From Claveliimonas sp963592205 (GTDB lineage Bacteria > Bacillota > Clostridia > Lachnospirales > Lachnospiraceae): DNA of 45,542 nt. The position numbers and the translations under genes are program-made. The stretch is taken from contig CAVAVU010000088.1 in NCBI GenBank assembly GCA_963592205.1, positions 1 to 45,542 on the forward strand. Direction: 5' to 3'. This document shows positions 17,751 to 25,929 of the stretch, piece after piece; position 1 is the stretch's first letter, and each line of letters begins with the position of its first letter. Under the pieces are notes generated by a model, which was not told the origin of the DNA, made no database searches, and saw only the letters and a program-made list of their open reading frames with translations.

Positions 17751-18544
17751 TACAGTAACGAACCTCCTCTCGCATCTTCATCTTCCTGCCCTCCGCCAAG
17801 CAGTGTAAACAGACAGATAATCGCCAGAAGTACCAGCGCGATCATTGATCCGCCATGCCAGTTGTATGCTGAAAAATAACTTCCGATCAGGCTTCCCATA
17901 ATATACGTACTGTTGTACAGCATATCCAATACTACATAGTTGGTCATTGCCGGAAGAAATACCATCGATACACCACTGATGATGCCAGGTACAGAAAGTG
18001 GCAGTGTTACCTTTAAGAACGCCTGCGTCTCTCCTGCGCCCAGATCTCTTGCCGCCTCGAGAAGTGATCCGTCCAGACGGGATATAGTCGTATAGATCGG
18101 CAATATCATAAACGGAAGAAAATCGTAAGTCATACCAATGACCGTATTCAGAAACGGATGATACGCAAGATTTCCTTCGATAAATGTCAGAATTTCCTTC
18201 AATGCGGTAATACGCAGAGAAAAATTAATCCACATCGGCATCACAAATAAGAGTAAGATCACGGTCTTAGACTTCCATTTGCTGATTGCCAGAATATACG
18301 CTGTCGGATAAGCCAGTAACAAACAGACAATCATCGTCACAATTGCCACACCAAAGCTGTAAAACAGCGTGCCAAGTGTATTGGGATTGGTAAAGAATCC
18401 CACCAGATTCATGACCGTAAATTCGCCCTGTCCATTAGTAAATGCATAATACACAAGTACCAGCAGCGGCATTGCCACAAACAGCAACAAAAATATAGCA
18501 TACGGTATTCCCAGTGTTTTTCTGGAAAATGTTCTTCTGTGCAT
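17750..18544 (-). CDS. potB: Spermidine/putrescine ABC transporter permease PotB
   Basis: 264 residues, about six membrane helices, MetI-like permease. The EAA loop reads LLEAARDLGAGETQAFLKVTLPLSVPGI. The N-terminal extracytoplasmic part (FTNGQGEFTVMNLVGFF) matches PotB. RBS TAGGAGGAACACAAA precedes the ATG. It lies 12 bases after potA and forms the channel with PotC. Confidence 0.95.
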   Translation of the reverse strand: MHRRTFSRKTLGIPYAIFLLLFVAMPLLVLVYYAFTNGQGEFTVMNLVGFFTNPNTLGTLFYSFGVAIVTMIVCLLLAYPTAYILAISKWKSKTVILLLFVMPMWINFSLRITALKEILTFIEGNLAYHPFLNTVIGMTYDFLPFMILPIYTTISRLDGSLLEAARDLGAGETQAFLKVTLPLSVPGIISGVSMVFLPAMTNYVVLDMLYNSTYIMGSLIGSYFSAYNWHGGSMIALVLLAIICLFTLLGGGQEDEDARGGSLL

Positions 18545-18556
18545 TTTGTGTTCCTC

Positions 18557-19996
18557 CTACCTTTTTACTGTGAATTTCATTTTGTCAACTGGCATGATCA
18601 GACCAACCTGGTCATCCATGTTCCACAGATATTCATCATCCACCACGAAATCATGCTCCAGATCTGTATGAATGACATAGCTGTAGTGGTCTCCTTCGTA
18701 GATCAGGTTACTGATATATCCCTGTACCAGACCTTCCTCCTGTTCATCCGTCATACGGATATCCTTCGGCTGGATTGCTGCCGTTACACGGATCTTTCTC
18801 GTATCGATCTCTATGCCATTGGCGTCTACAAGATCGCCGTCTTCATCGAAACGACTGCCCTTGATAATATCGGTCAGACTTACATCCAGAACGGTATCAT
18901 TGTATTCGAGTTCTTTGTTCTTATTAATCTCAACCTTAAAAAAGTTCGTATGATCTTCTGCGACCATCAGATGGATATTGTCAGGCTCTACCGTAATACC
19001 CACATGCTGACCGACCTTCGCCACATTGACTGACTGGGCTACGATCTCATTTTTCCCCGACTCGATCGTAATCTCATAATGCATTCCCTTAAAGATCACC
19101 GATGTTACAGTGCCGCGGATGGTTCCATTTTCAGGTGCAGTAATCTGCACATCCTCCGGGCGCACTACCGCTGTGATGTGTGTACCTTCTTTCATATCGT
19201 CCACACAGGTAAATTCACCGCCACAGAAACGTGCCTTCAGCTTTCCTGTCACGATGCCGTTAAAGATATTACTCTCACCGATAAAGTCAGCTACGAATGC
19301 ATTGATCGGCTCATTGTAAATGTCTTCCGGTGTACCGATCTGCTGCATCTTACCTTCTGACATAACCACGATCTTATCTGACATGGTAAGTGCCTCTTCC
19401 TGATCATGGGTTACGTAGATAAACGTAATGCCCAGTTCTCTGTGCATAGCTTTCAGCTCTAACTGCATCTCTTTTCTCATTTTCAGATCCAGCGCGCCAA
19501 GCGGCTCATCCAACAGCAGTATCTGTGGTTCATTGACAACGGCTCTCGCAATCGCTACACGCTGCTGCTGTCCACCGGACAGAGTGCTCACGCTCCGGTT
19601 CTCAAATCCTTCCAGATCCACAAGCTCCAATGCCTTCTTAACCTTTTTTACGATCTTATTCTTCGGTGTCTTTTTCTGCTTCAACCCAAATGCGATATTG
19701 TCAAAAATATTCATATGCGGAAATAACGCATAACGCTGAAATACCGTATTGATCGGGCGCTTATTCGGTGGCAGCTCTGTGATCGGCTTGCCATTTAACA
19801 GAATCTCACCCTCTGACGGAATATCAAATCCTGCGATCATGCGGAGCGTCGTCGTCTTGCCGCATCCGGATGGTCCGAGAAATGTGATAAACTCGCCCTG
19901 TTTTACCTCCAGATTGAAATCAGAAACTGCAGTAAATCCATCCTCATATGTCTTTGTAATATGTTTTAATTCAATGATGTTTTTCGTGTTCTCCAT
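18557..19996 (-). CDS. potA: Polyamine ABC transporter ATP-binding protein PotA with extended C-terminus
   Basis: ATPase that energises PotBC. Residues 1-235 form the nucleotide-binding domain: Walker A GPSGCGKTT, Q-loop region VFQRYALFPHM, signature LSGGQQQR, Walker B ILLLDEP and H-loop VTHDQ. A TOBE domain follows (about 240-340, including the conserved VRPEDVQI). PotA is usually 350-380 residues; this one has 479. The extra part, about 370-479, contains a second VxAAIQPKDIRM segment and a DHYSYVIHTDLEHDFVV segment that look like another TOBE repeat, with a linker in between. Preceded by the HTH regulator with a 23-base gap and RBS GGGGG. Confidence 0.95.
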   Translation of the reverse strand: MENTKNIIELKHITKTYEDGFTAVSDFNLEVKQGEFITFLGPSGCGKTTTLRMIAGFDIPSEGEILLNGKPITELPPNKRPINTVFQRYALFPHMNIFDNIAFGLKQKKTPKNKIVKKVKKALELVDLEGFENRSVSTLSGGQQQRVAIARAVVNEPQILLLDEPLGALDLKMRKEMQLELKAMHRELGITFIYVTHDQEEALTMSDKIVVMSEGKMQQIGTPEDIYNEPINAFVADFIGESNIFNGIVTGKLKARFCGGEFTCVDDMKEGTHITAVVRPEDVQITAPENGTIRGTVTSVIFKGMHYEITIESGKNEIVAQSVNVAKVGQHVGITVEPDNIHLMVAEDHTNFFKVEINKNKELEYNDTVLDVSLTDIIKGSRFDEDGDLVDANGIEIDTRKIRVTAAIQPKDIRMTDEQEEGLVQGYISNLIYEGDHYSYVIHTDLEHDFVVDDEYLWNMDDQVGLIMPVDKMKFTVKR

Positions 19997-20019
19997 CTTT
20001 ATCCCCCGTTCTGCTTTCT

Positions 20020-20577
20020 CTAAAAATTAGGCGGTGTACTGACCCATATGAATTTTGCCGGTCTGCTGCCCGGATTCTCGATCCAGTGCTTCTCCTTCGC
20101 CGGATAATAGAAGCTGTTCCCTGCTTTCACCTGATAAACTTTGTCCCCCAGATGCAGCTTCACTCTTCCCGACATCAGATATCCGAATTCTTCGCCGCTG
20201 TGCGGTTTGTCTTCATCCAGTCTCTGATGTGGCGCAAGTGTGACAAGCAGCGGCTCCATCTGATACTTCTGTGCTGTCGGCACGATCCATTGTATCTGAT
20301 TGCCTGCATCATCGACCTTTTCAAAGAATCCGTTCTCCGAAAATACAACCTGCTCTTCTTCTGTCTCTTTGAAGAAATCCGATGCTGTCGTTCCCAGACA
20401 TTCGATCAGGTCTAACAGCGTCCCTACTGACGGTGATACCTGCCCTCGCTCAAGCTGGGAAATGAATCCCTTGGTAAGCTCCGTTCTGTCAGCCAGTTCC
20501 TGTTGTGTCAGTCCGTTCTGATTGCGAAGATCCTTAATTTTTCTTCCGATATGTTCATTCACGTACTCCAGTTCCAT
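20020..20577 (-). CDS. XRE-family transcription regulator with C-terminal cupin (PuuR-like)
   Basis: 185 residues: an HTH_3 domain at about 10-65 (NGLTQQELADRTELTKGFISQLERGQVSPSVGTLLDLI) and a C-terminal cupin barrel at about 110-180 (PHQRLDEDKPHSGEEFGYLMSGRVKLHLGDK, then AGNSFYYPAKEKHW). The cupin carries the usual His and Glu ligands. This architecture is shared with PuuR, the putrescine-responsive repressor, and the gene is first in the pot operon, so it very likely senses a polyamine and controls this operon. The effector and the operator are not shown by the sequence. Confidence 0.88.
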   Translation of the reverse strand: MELEYVNEHIGRKIKDLRNQNGLTQQELADRTELTKGFISQLERGQVSPSVGTLLDLIECLGTTASDFFKETEEEQVVFSENGFFEKVDDAGNQIQWIVPTAQKYQMEPLLVTLAPHQRLDEDKPHSGEEFGYLMSGRVKLHLGDKVYQVKAGNSFYYPAKEKHWIENPGSRPAKFIWVSTPPNF

Positions 20578-20668
20578 ACCGTTCCTTCTTTCCTTTTGTA
20601 ACTTTTATTCTGAATCACAATATTTCTAAACCCAAAATATGTTTTTACTAAACTTTCGCACGATTTTG

Positions 20669-20696
20669 ATTATACTACTAATAAACTTTTTGTCAA
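20669..20696 (-). promoter_or_regulatory. Promoter of the regulator-potABCD operon
   Basis: Perfect sigma-A boxes on the minus strand: TTGACA (20696-20691), 16-base spacer, TATAAT (20674-20669). A leader of about 85 bases follows. An imperfect inverted repeat (ATTTA-N5-TAAAT) lies just upstream at about 20699-20713 and another (ATATTT/AAAATAT) at about 20621-20641 in the leader; either could be the operator. Confidence 0.75.
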
Positions 20697-20727
20697 TTAT
20701 TTACGTCATAAATCGTGTTAAAAATAC

Positions 20728-20770
20728 GTTAAAAAGTCCCTGAAAACCATTCTTCCGATCTTCAGAGACT
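20728..20770 (-). terminator. Intrinsic terminator after spoIIIAH
   Basis: Minus-strand stem of 10 pairs, arms 20770-20761 and 20744-20735 (one G-U pair), loop of 16 bases, followed by TTTTT. It separates the spoIIIA operon from the polyamine operon promoter. Confidence 0.8.
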
Positions 20771-20811
20771 TTCTGCCTTTTTTCATTATATTTCCTGTCT
20801 GTTTTCCAACT

Positions 20812-21441
20812 TTAATTTTCTGTTGCCGCAACCGGGTTGATCACGATATTTTCCGCTGCAACTCCTGTCTTTCTGGTAACAATATCTTCAATCTGTGCAC
20901 GATTCGCCTCGGATAATTCTGCCGCACTGATCACTACATCTGCTCCGTCAGAAGTGAGGCTTACCACTGCTTCTTTGAACCCCTTTGACGCAAGCATTGT
21001 CTCTGCTGCCGCTTCTTTTTCCGCAAGATCCGTCATTAGCAGCAGCTGATCTACTGCTTCCTGTTTCTGGGCATCACTGAGATTCTTATTGTCAATAATC
21101 TCCATCAGGGATTCTTTGTTCTTGGCGCGTACCTGCTCGCGGGTAACTTTTGCTTCTGCCACCACTGCACTGGCATCGCCGCTTGTCAGCACTGCTTCGC
21201 CCGGCGTTCCGTCCACAGTACCGTCTTCCTCGCCATCATTGCTCTTAATATCTCCATTTGCAGCCGATACATCTTCCTCGAAAATGTCCAGAAGTTCCAT
21301 ATTGGCAAGGTCGCTGCTGGTCTCTTTAGACTGATCCTTTCCTCCCAGTAATTTTCCGGAATAATTCAGATATCCCGCTGCCGCGATCATAATTGCAAGT
21401 CCTGCGATCACCAGCTGATTTCTTCGCACCCTATGCTTCAC
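20812..21441 (-). CDS. spoIIIAH: Stage III sporulation protein AH
   Basis: Mother-cell half of the SpoIIIAH-SpoIIQ channel that crosses the two membranes around the forespore. 209 residues: a single N-terminal membrane helix (about 9-25, LVIAGLAIMIAAAGYL), a variable acidic linker, and a C-terminal YscJ/FliF-like ring-building domain at about 105-205 (SLMEIIDNKNLSDAQKQEAVDQLL, then ASKGFKEAVVSLTSDGADVVI). Last gene of the spoIIIA operon, followed by an intrinsic terminator; 24-base gap from spoIIIAG. Confidence 0.95.
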   Translation of the reverse strand: MKHRVRRNQLVIAGLAIMIAAAGYLNYSGKLLGGKDQSKETSSDLANMELLDIFEEDVSAANGDIKSNDGEEDGTVDGTPGEAVLTSGDASAVVAEAKVTREQVRAKNKESLMEIIDNKNLSDAQKQEAVDQLLLMTDLAEKEAAAETMLASKGFKEAVVSLTSDGADVVISAAELSEANRAQIEDIVTRKTGVAAENIVINPVAATEN

Positions 21442-21465
21442 ACCATTTTCCTCCTTGTGCTGAAT

Positions 21466-22095
21466 TTAATTACGTTTCATTACCTTTATTTTATGCGTGT
21501 CTATCTCGAATAATGCCTGCACAGCCTCTATTATATTCTGTACAACCACAGGATCATCACCGCCCTCTGCGACTACGATGATCCCAGACACCTCCGGCGT
21601 CAGTTCTTTTGTCACATATGGCGAACCCTCACTGTTATCCTTATTATCATAGATTGCTGTCTGGGAACTGCGATTCTGAATCGTACTTCTGCTGCCACCC
21701 TGACTGTCCGATTCTTTCACCGATTCACTCTCTGACTCGCTGTCTGCACCAAGAATCTTTTCCGAAGAAGATGCCATCGTGATCATCACTTCCGCCTGCC
21801 CCACTCCCTGCACCTCCGATAGCGCCGCCGCAAGTTTACGTTCCAGATATTCCGCATACGCTTCTGTACTGCTATTTTCATTCCCGGTTACCGTCCCCGA
21901 AGTATTGTCTGTTTTACCGGAATACACTGCTCCGCTTCCGGTATCACTGCTATTTGGAAACGGAACTGCGATTACCAGCAACAGAATACCTGTAAGCAGC
22001 ATGATCAGCAGACGGTCTTTTCTGTGACACAGATCTTTACATTTCCCGATAAGCTTTTTTACATCCATCTTCGGTAGTCCCTTCTTACCTTCCAA
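21466..22095 (-). CDS. spoIIIAG: Stage III sporulation protein AG
   Basis: Ring-forming component of the SpoIIIA-SpoIIQ complex in the mother-cell membrane. One membrane helix at about 31-48 (LIMLLTGILLLVIAVPF) and an extracytoplasmic ring domain from about 75 with LERKLAAALSEVQGVGQAEVMITM, and a C-terminal GIIVVAEGGDDPVVVQNIIEAVQALFEI. The start is ambiguous: a TTG at 22095 has GGGGGAG at ideal distance and overlaps spoIIIAF by 11 bases (209 residues); an ATG at 22068 has only AAGGGA about 12 bases away (200 residues). I prefer the TTG. Confidence 0.93.
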   Translation of the reverse strand: MEGKKGLPKMDVKKLIGKCKDLCHRKDRLLIMLLTGILLLVIAVPFPNSSDTGSGAVYSGKTDNTSGTVTGNENSSTEAYAEYLERKLAAALSEVQGVGQAEVMITMASSSEKILGADSESESESVKESDSQGGSRSTIQNRSSQTAIYDNKDNSEGSPYVTKELTPEVSGIIVVAEGGDDPVVVQNIIEAVQALFEIDTHKIKVMKRN

Positions 22096-22423
22096 TCCGA
22101 ATCTCCCCCACTTCTATCCGTCCTGATCCTGTCTGGTCATTTTCCGATTCTTCCGGCTGATCTGCTTCCTGTTCCAGCTCTGCTGCCCTCGTCTCTATCT
22201 GCTCTACCATCTCTGTATACTTTTTCTCTGCCTGCTCCATGAATCCCGTTGTATCCGTTCCAAATATCCGAAGCACCGGAGCAAGCATAAACAGGATCAG
22301 AATAATCCCTGTATACAGTCTGATATATTTCTGATATTGTTTTCCTGCTGCAAGCTGCATGATCACCGAGATCAGCACCATCACATATGCAATCTGTCGG
22401 ATCCAGTCATATAATTTTTCCAT
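22085..22423 (-). CDS. spoIIIAF: Stage III sporulation protein AF
   Basis: 112-residue two-helix membrane protein of the SpoIIIA complex. Start at 22423 (GGGAGATAAG before the ATG); the frame stays open further upstream into spoIIIAE but that part is a shadow. Helices at about 7-24 and 32-53 (LYTGIILILFMLAPVLRIF), then a Glu-rich soluble C-terminal helix (MEQAEKKYTEMVEQIETRAAEL). It is shorter than the Bacillus protein of about 200 residues, so the soluble domain is much reduced. Lies 38 bases after spoIIIAE. Confidence 0.87.
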   Translation of the reverse strand: MEKLYDWIRQIAYVMVLISVIMQLAAGKQYQKYIRLYTGIILILFMLAPVLRIFGTDTTGFMEQAEKKYTEMVEQIETRAAELEQEADQPEESENDQTGSGRIEVGEIRIGR

Positions 22424-22461
22424 CTTATCTCCCATTCCTGTTCCGCTATATTTATGTCCGG

Positions 22462-23709
22462 CTACATTCCTGTCGTATAGGTTACTATCGCAATTGTCAC
22501 CAGGAATAAAATCCCGCTGACAAAGATACAATTCACAAGCATCCTGCATCCTTCCCCTACTCCACTGATACATTCTGTGATCCTTGCGTCCGATACCGGC
22601 TGTACCAGTGCCGCCGCAAGCTTGTACCCCAGCGTGATCACCACAAGCTGCAACAGCGGTGCAAGGCAGAGTACCAGACAAACCAACATTCCTACGATGC
22701 CAATGCTGTTTTTAATCAGTACGGCTGTACCGAGTATCACTTCCGCTGTGCCTCCAAGCAGATCCCCGACTCCCGGAATGGCTTCCATGCCTCTGGTCAC
22801 AGCACTCCGTTTCACCGTATCAATTGCCGGGCCAAGCATCCCCTGTATCACGTTCAGTCCGATCATGCCGCCCAGCATTGTTTTAATCCCCCAGCCGATC
22901 ACAGTCTCCAATAACTCTGCAAATTTAGACAGATAATCTTCTGTCTGTAAGCTGTTCATCACCCGGATCAGCACATACATATGAATCCCCGGCACGATCA
23001 GATGTAACATCAGTTCTTCGATCACCACGATCAGAATGATTGCCAGATGATAAAATGCAAGGGAACTTACACTCCCTTTTGCCACGGTAACCGCCGCAAA
23101 ATATATTGGATACAGCACCTTCATAAATCCGGTCAGTGTATGGATTCCATCTGTCATCCATGCTGATGCTGACTGAAATGATGCCAGACAAATTCCGATT
23201 ATCAACAGATAGATCATATAAAAACTGATCTGAGACACCTGTCTGGTCTGGAAAATCTCCGAAAAGCTGATAAAAACTGCTGATACGATAGACAACAAGA
23301 TCAGATACAACATGCTTTTCCGGTTCACTTCCCACGCGCCAAGCAGCCGTTCCCGTAACAGCTTCCGCATGGCACTACCTCCCTCATCCGTATTTCCTGC
23401 TGCAAGCTGTCTTACTGCATCCGAGAAACTCACCGATTCTTGCGGAAACAGATCTTCCATCATCCGGTCAAGATCCGAAAAATCCATAGCATCCAACAAT
23501 TCCGCACTCTTCGCCTGCATTTCTTCTGATATCCACATATCGTCTGCTGTCTGTGTATCCTCCGTTGTCTGTGCGGATTCCGTCTCACTGGCATATACCA
23601 CACCCATACATCTGAAACTTCCTTCCAACCACACAACGAGTCCACACAGCACTATCGATATAAACATTCTTATCAGAAGAAACCTGCTGCCTGATCGTTC
23701 CTTTCTCAT
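22462..23709 (-). CDS. spoIIIAE: Stage III sporulation protein AE
   Basis: 415-residue polytopic membrane protein of the SpoIIIA secretion-like complex. An N-terminal signal or anchor (13-30) is followed by an extracytoplasmic Asp/Glu-rich stretch (about 35-110) and about eight membrane helices; the GVGDLLGGTAEVILGTAVLIKNSIG region is family-typical. The ATG overlaps the spoIIIAD stop by 4 bases. Confidence 0.94.
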   Translation of the reverse strand: MRKERSGSRFLLIRMFISIVLCGLVVWLEGSFRCMGVVYASETESAQTTEDTQTADDMWISEEMQAKSAELLDAMDFSDLDRMMEDLFPQESVSFSDAVRQLAAGNTDEGGSAMRKLLRERLLGAWEVNRKSMLYLILLSIVSAVFISFSEIFQTRQVSQISFYMIYLLIIGICLASFQSASAWMTDGIHTLTGFMKVLYPIYFAAVTVAKGSVSSLAFYHLAIILIVVIEELMLHLIVPGIHMYVLIRVMNSLQTEDYLSKFAELLETVIGWGIKTMLGGMIGLNVIQGMLGPAIDTVKRSAVTRGMEAIPGVGDLLGGTAEVILGTAVLIKNSIGIVGMLVCLVLCLAPLLQLVVITLGYKLAAALVQPVSDARITECISGVGEGCRMLVNCIFVSGILFLVTIAIVTYTTGM

Positions 23710-24092
23710 GGCAGAAACTCTCCGATTGTCTGAAGTACCGTCAACAATATCGGAATACTAAGCACCATGATCATCAGTTTTCCAAATATCTCAAGCTGCA
23801 CCGCAATTGCCTGATATCCCGCATCCTTACAGATACCGGAAGCAAGTTCCGCAGCATAGGTAATTCCGATCATTTTCAGCATCGTGCGGATGTAAGATCC
23901 ATCCAGACCAATGACATCCCCGATTTCACGCACAGTGTCTGCCAATACTTCCAACTGCCCAAGTACCGCTGCAAAGATCAGCACGCTCACTCCCAGCGCA
24001 ATATATGTACTGTATTCACTTTTTCCACCTTTAAACTGCACTGCCAGAAGCGCACCTGCTACTCCCAGTACCCCCACATGCAGCATACTCAT
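23706..24092 (-). CDS. spoIIIAD: Stage III sporulation protein AD
   Basis: 128-residue membrane protein with about four helices, starting MSMLHVGVLGVAGALLAVQF. Together with SpoIIIAC it is thought to form the small membrane ring of the complex. The frame is open to 24206, but the preferred start is 24092 because GGGGG lies 6 bases before it; start codons at 24098 and 24086 are possible. Overlaps spoIIIAE by 4 bases. Confidence 0.9.
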   Translation of the reverse strand: MSMLHVGVLGVAGALLAVQFKGGKSEYSTYIALGVSVLIFAAVLGQLEVLADTVREIGDVIGLDGSYIRTMLKMIGITYAAELASGICKDAGYQAIAVQLEIFGKLMIMVLSIPILLTVLQTIGEFLP

Positions 24093-24120
24093 ACCCATCC
24101 CCCATTTCTGCATCTGGCAA

Positions 24121-24315
24121 TCATAGCGAAAACAAATCTCGTATGGATTCAAACAGATCATAGATATACGGCACGATCCAGAACAACACCAGCACAAGTC
24201 CTGCAAGGCTTGTCAGAAATGCCTGTTCCTCCCTGCCACTGTGCTTCAGCACCTGTCCCAGTACCGACACCAGTATGCCTACTGCCGCTATCTTAAATAT
24301 CAGATTTACCCCCAT
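24121..24315 (-). CDS. spoIIIAC: Stage III sporulation protein AC
   Basis: 64-residue protein with two membrane helices (about 4-23 and 33-51), the canonical size and pattern of SpoIIIAC (LIFKIAAVGILVSVLGQVLKHSGREEQAFL). RBS AGAGGAGGATAT precedes the ATG. Lies 11 bases after spoIIIAB. Confidence 0.95.
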   Translation of the reverse strand: MGVNLIFKIAAVGILVSVLGQVLKHSGREEQAFLTSLAGLVLVLFWIVPYIYDLFESIRDLFSL

Positions 24316-24326
24316 ATATCCTCCTC

Positions 24327-24845
24327 TTATATCAGCATCACCGCTGTCAGTATGCCTCCGATTACTCCAAGACTGCGATACAGCTTTTTCTTATCTCCAA
24401 GCGCTGCCTGCCTTTTCTTTATGGCATCCGCAAGCTGTTCCAGATAATGATCCAGATAACGGATCTGCATTTCAATATCCGCATGTCCAAGCAGACTTCC
24501 AAGTTCCATAAGACGTAATCGTTCCTCTTCCGGAAGAATATCTGCCGTCAAATACATTGTCACTTCCTGACTCCATATCTCCGCAAGGTCACCGCTGTCT
24601 TTTCTGTACATCCGTTCTGCCAGCTGCGTAAGCCAGCTGCAATACGGTTCTTTCAGTACCCCGGCAAGCCTTTTGAATATCTCAGGAAGCATCGTTCTCG
24701 AATACCAGAGTTCTCCCCGAAGCCGCATCAGCATTCCCTGCAAATATCGCATTTCCTGACAGAGCCGGTCCTGTTCCCAGGCAAAATATCCACCGATCAG
24801 ACTTCCTGACAAAATGGTAAGAAATCCTCCCACAAGCTTCAGCAT
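24327..24845 (-). CDS. spoIIIAB: Stage III sporulation protein AB
   Basis: 172 residues from the ATG at 24845 (GAGGTGGGAACGAT before it); an open frame continues further upstream but lies inside spoIIIAA. An N-terminal membrane helix (about 3-20, LVGGFLTILSGSLIGGYFAW), a long helical soluble domain (RLCQEMRYLQGMLMRLRGELWYSR is typical) and a C-terminal hydrophobic segment (SLGVIGGILTAVMLI). Structural relatives are pilus GspF-like adaptor proteins, matching its proposed role next to the SpoIIIAA ATPase. Confidence 0.92.
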   Translation of the reverse strand: MLKLVGGFLTILSGSLIGGYFAWEQDRLCQEMRYLQGMLMRLRGELWYSRTMLPEIFKRLAGVLKEPYCSWLTQLAERMYRKDSGDLAEIWSQEVTMYLTADILPEEERLRLMELGSLLGHADIEMQIRYLDHYLEQLADAIKKRQAALGDKKKLYRSLGVIGGILTAVMLI

Positions 24846-24867
24846 ATCGTTCCCACCTCTACAGACT

Positions 24868-25800
24868 TCAACATATCCGCACTCCCTGATGATCGTAAAT
24901 TCCTTCCAATTGTCCGATCTGTTCTCCACGGTGCAGCACAACATACCGTTCAAACAACCGCATCTGGAAGAAATCTTCAAACAGTGGTTTATCTCGAATC
25001 TCCTGATAGCTCTCCCCATGAACCGTTGCAAGTGTTCTGCAGCCACAGTGCATGGCATAGCGTAGAATTCCCACTTCTTCCGCGCTGCCGATCTCGTCCA
25101 CCGCAATCACCTCCGGTCCCATACTGCGGATCAGCATCAGCATACCGTCAGCCTTCGGGCAGGCGTCCAGAAGATCTGTCCGTGTTCCAAGATCATTCTG
25201 TCTGATTCCAAGATAACAGCCGCCAAGCTCTGACCGCTCATCCACCACTCCAACCGTCTTTCCTCTCAAATGATCACATCCATTTGCGATCTGACGGAGC
25301 AGATCTCTGAGCAGTGTCGTCTTACCGCACCCCGGCGGTGCTATGATCAGCGTACTGTATACATTGCCCTGATTGATCAGGAACGGCATCACCATATCGG
25401 CACAGCCTCTGACCTGGTGTGCAACACGGATATTTACTGAAGATATATAACGGAAATTGCGTACGCCATTCTGATCCAGTATGACCTGTCCGGCAATACC
25501 GATCCGATGTCCGCCTTCGATAGTAATATATCCCTGTTTCAATTCCTGTTCGTATGCATACAGTGAATATCCGGTTGCATACTGAATTGTCTCCTGTACT
25601 TCCTCCGGCGTTATCATACACCTCTCTTTTGTCTTAAGCGCGTACTCCTGTCCATCACAATAAAACAATACTTCCTGTCCTGCCCGAAGCCTGATCTCCT
25701 GCAGACTGTCTTCATCCGGTATCTGTGCGATCAACGGCTCCCGGATGCGGCGTGGCAGAATCTTCCATATACTTTCCAGATTATTTGTCTTTTTATTCAC
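24868..25800 (-). CDS. spoIIIAA: Stage III sporulation protein AA (ATPase)
   Basis: Secretion-type ATPase that powers or assembles the SpoIIIA-SpoIIQ channel. 310 residues. Walker A APPGCGKTTLLRD near residue 155, Walker B MGPEVIAVDEIG near 230, preceded by the GVVDERSELGG segment. Starts with GTG at 25800, with GAGGTGG 7 bases before it. First gene of the eight-gene operon; the sigma-E-like promoter upstream fits its mother-cell expression. Confidence 0.95.
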   Translation of the reverse strand: MNKKTNNLESIWKILPRRIREPLIAQIPDEDSLQEIRLRAGQEVLFYCDGQEYALKTKERCMITPEEVQETIQYATGYSLYAYEQELKQGYITIEGGHRIGIAGQVILDQNGVRNFRYISSVNIRVAHQVRGCADMVMPFLINQGNVYSTLIIAPPGCGKTTLLRDLLRQIANGCDHLRGKTVGVVDERSELGGCYLGIRQNDLGTRTDLLDACPKADGMLMLIRSMGPEVIAVDEIGSAEEVGILRYAMHCGCRTLATVHGESYQEIRDKPLFEDFFQMRLFERYVVLHRGEQIGQLEGIYDHQGVRIC

Positions 25801-25821
25801 CTTTGTCCACCTCTTTACCCC

Positions 25822-25850
25822 ATTATATTGGGACGCACCGAAAATTATGC
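25822..25850 (-). promoter_or_regulatory. Candidate sigma-E promoter of the spoIIIA operon
   Basis: Minus strand GCATAAT (25850-25844), 14-base spacer, AATATAAT (25829-25822). The first box fits the sigma-E minus-35 (kmATATT) except one base; the second agrees at 6 of 8 positions with CATACAAT. The spacing is right for sigma-E and the site is at the expected place, 22 bases before the GTG. It has no sigma-A minus-35. Confidence 0.5.
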
Positions 25851-25883
25851 ATAGAAAATGCGCCGGGCTTATCCCGACGCATT
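25850..25883 (-). terminator. Intrinsic terminator of the der-plsY-gpsA unit
   Basis: Eleven-pair G+C-rich stem with one G-U pair on the minus strand (arms 25883-25873 and 25867-25857), loop ATAAG, followed by TTTTC. The tail touches the minus-35 of the spoIIIA promoter. Confidence 0.8.
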
Positions 25884-25929
25884 CTGAACATTCGTTATTC
25901 TGTTCTTCTCACATACTACAGGCAGTATG

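Noticed and set aside
24846..25106. N-terminal extension of spoIIIAB into spoIIIAA
   Set aside because: The open frame continues, but it overlaps the conserved end of spoIIIAA and the good ribosome binding site is at 24845. The extensions of spoIIIAD and spoIIIAF were trimmed for the same reason.
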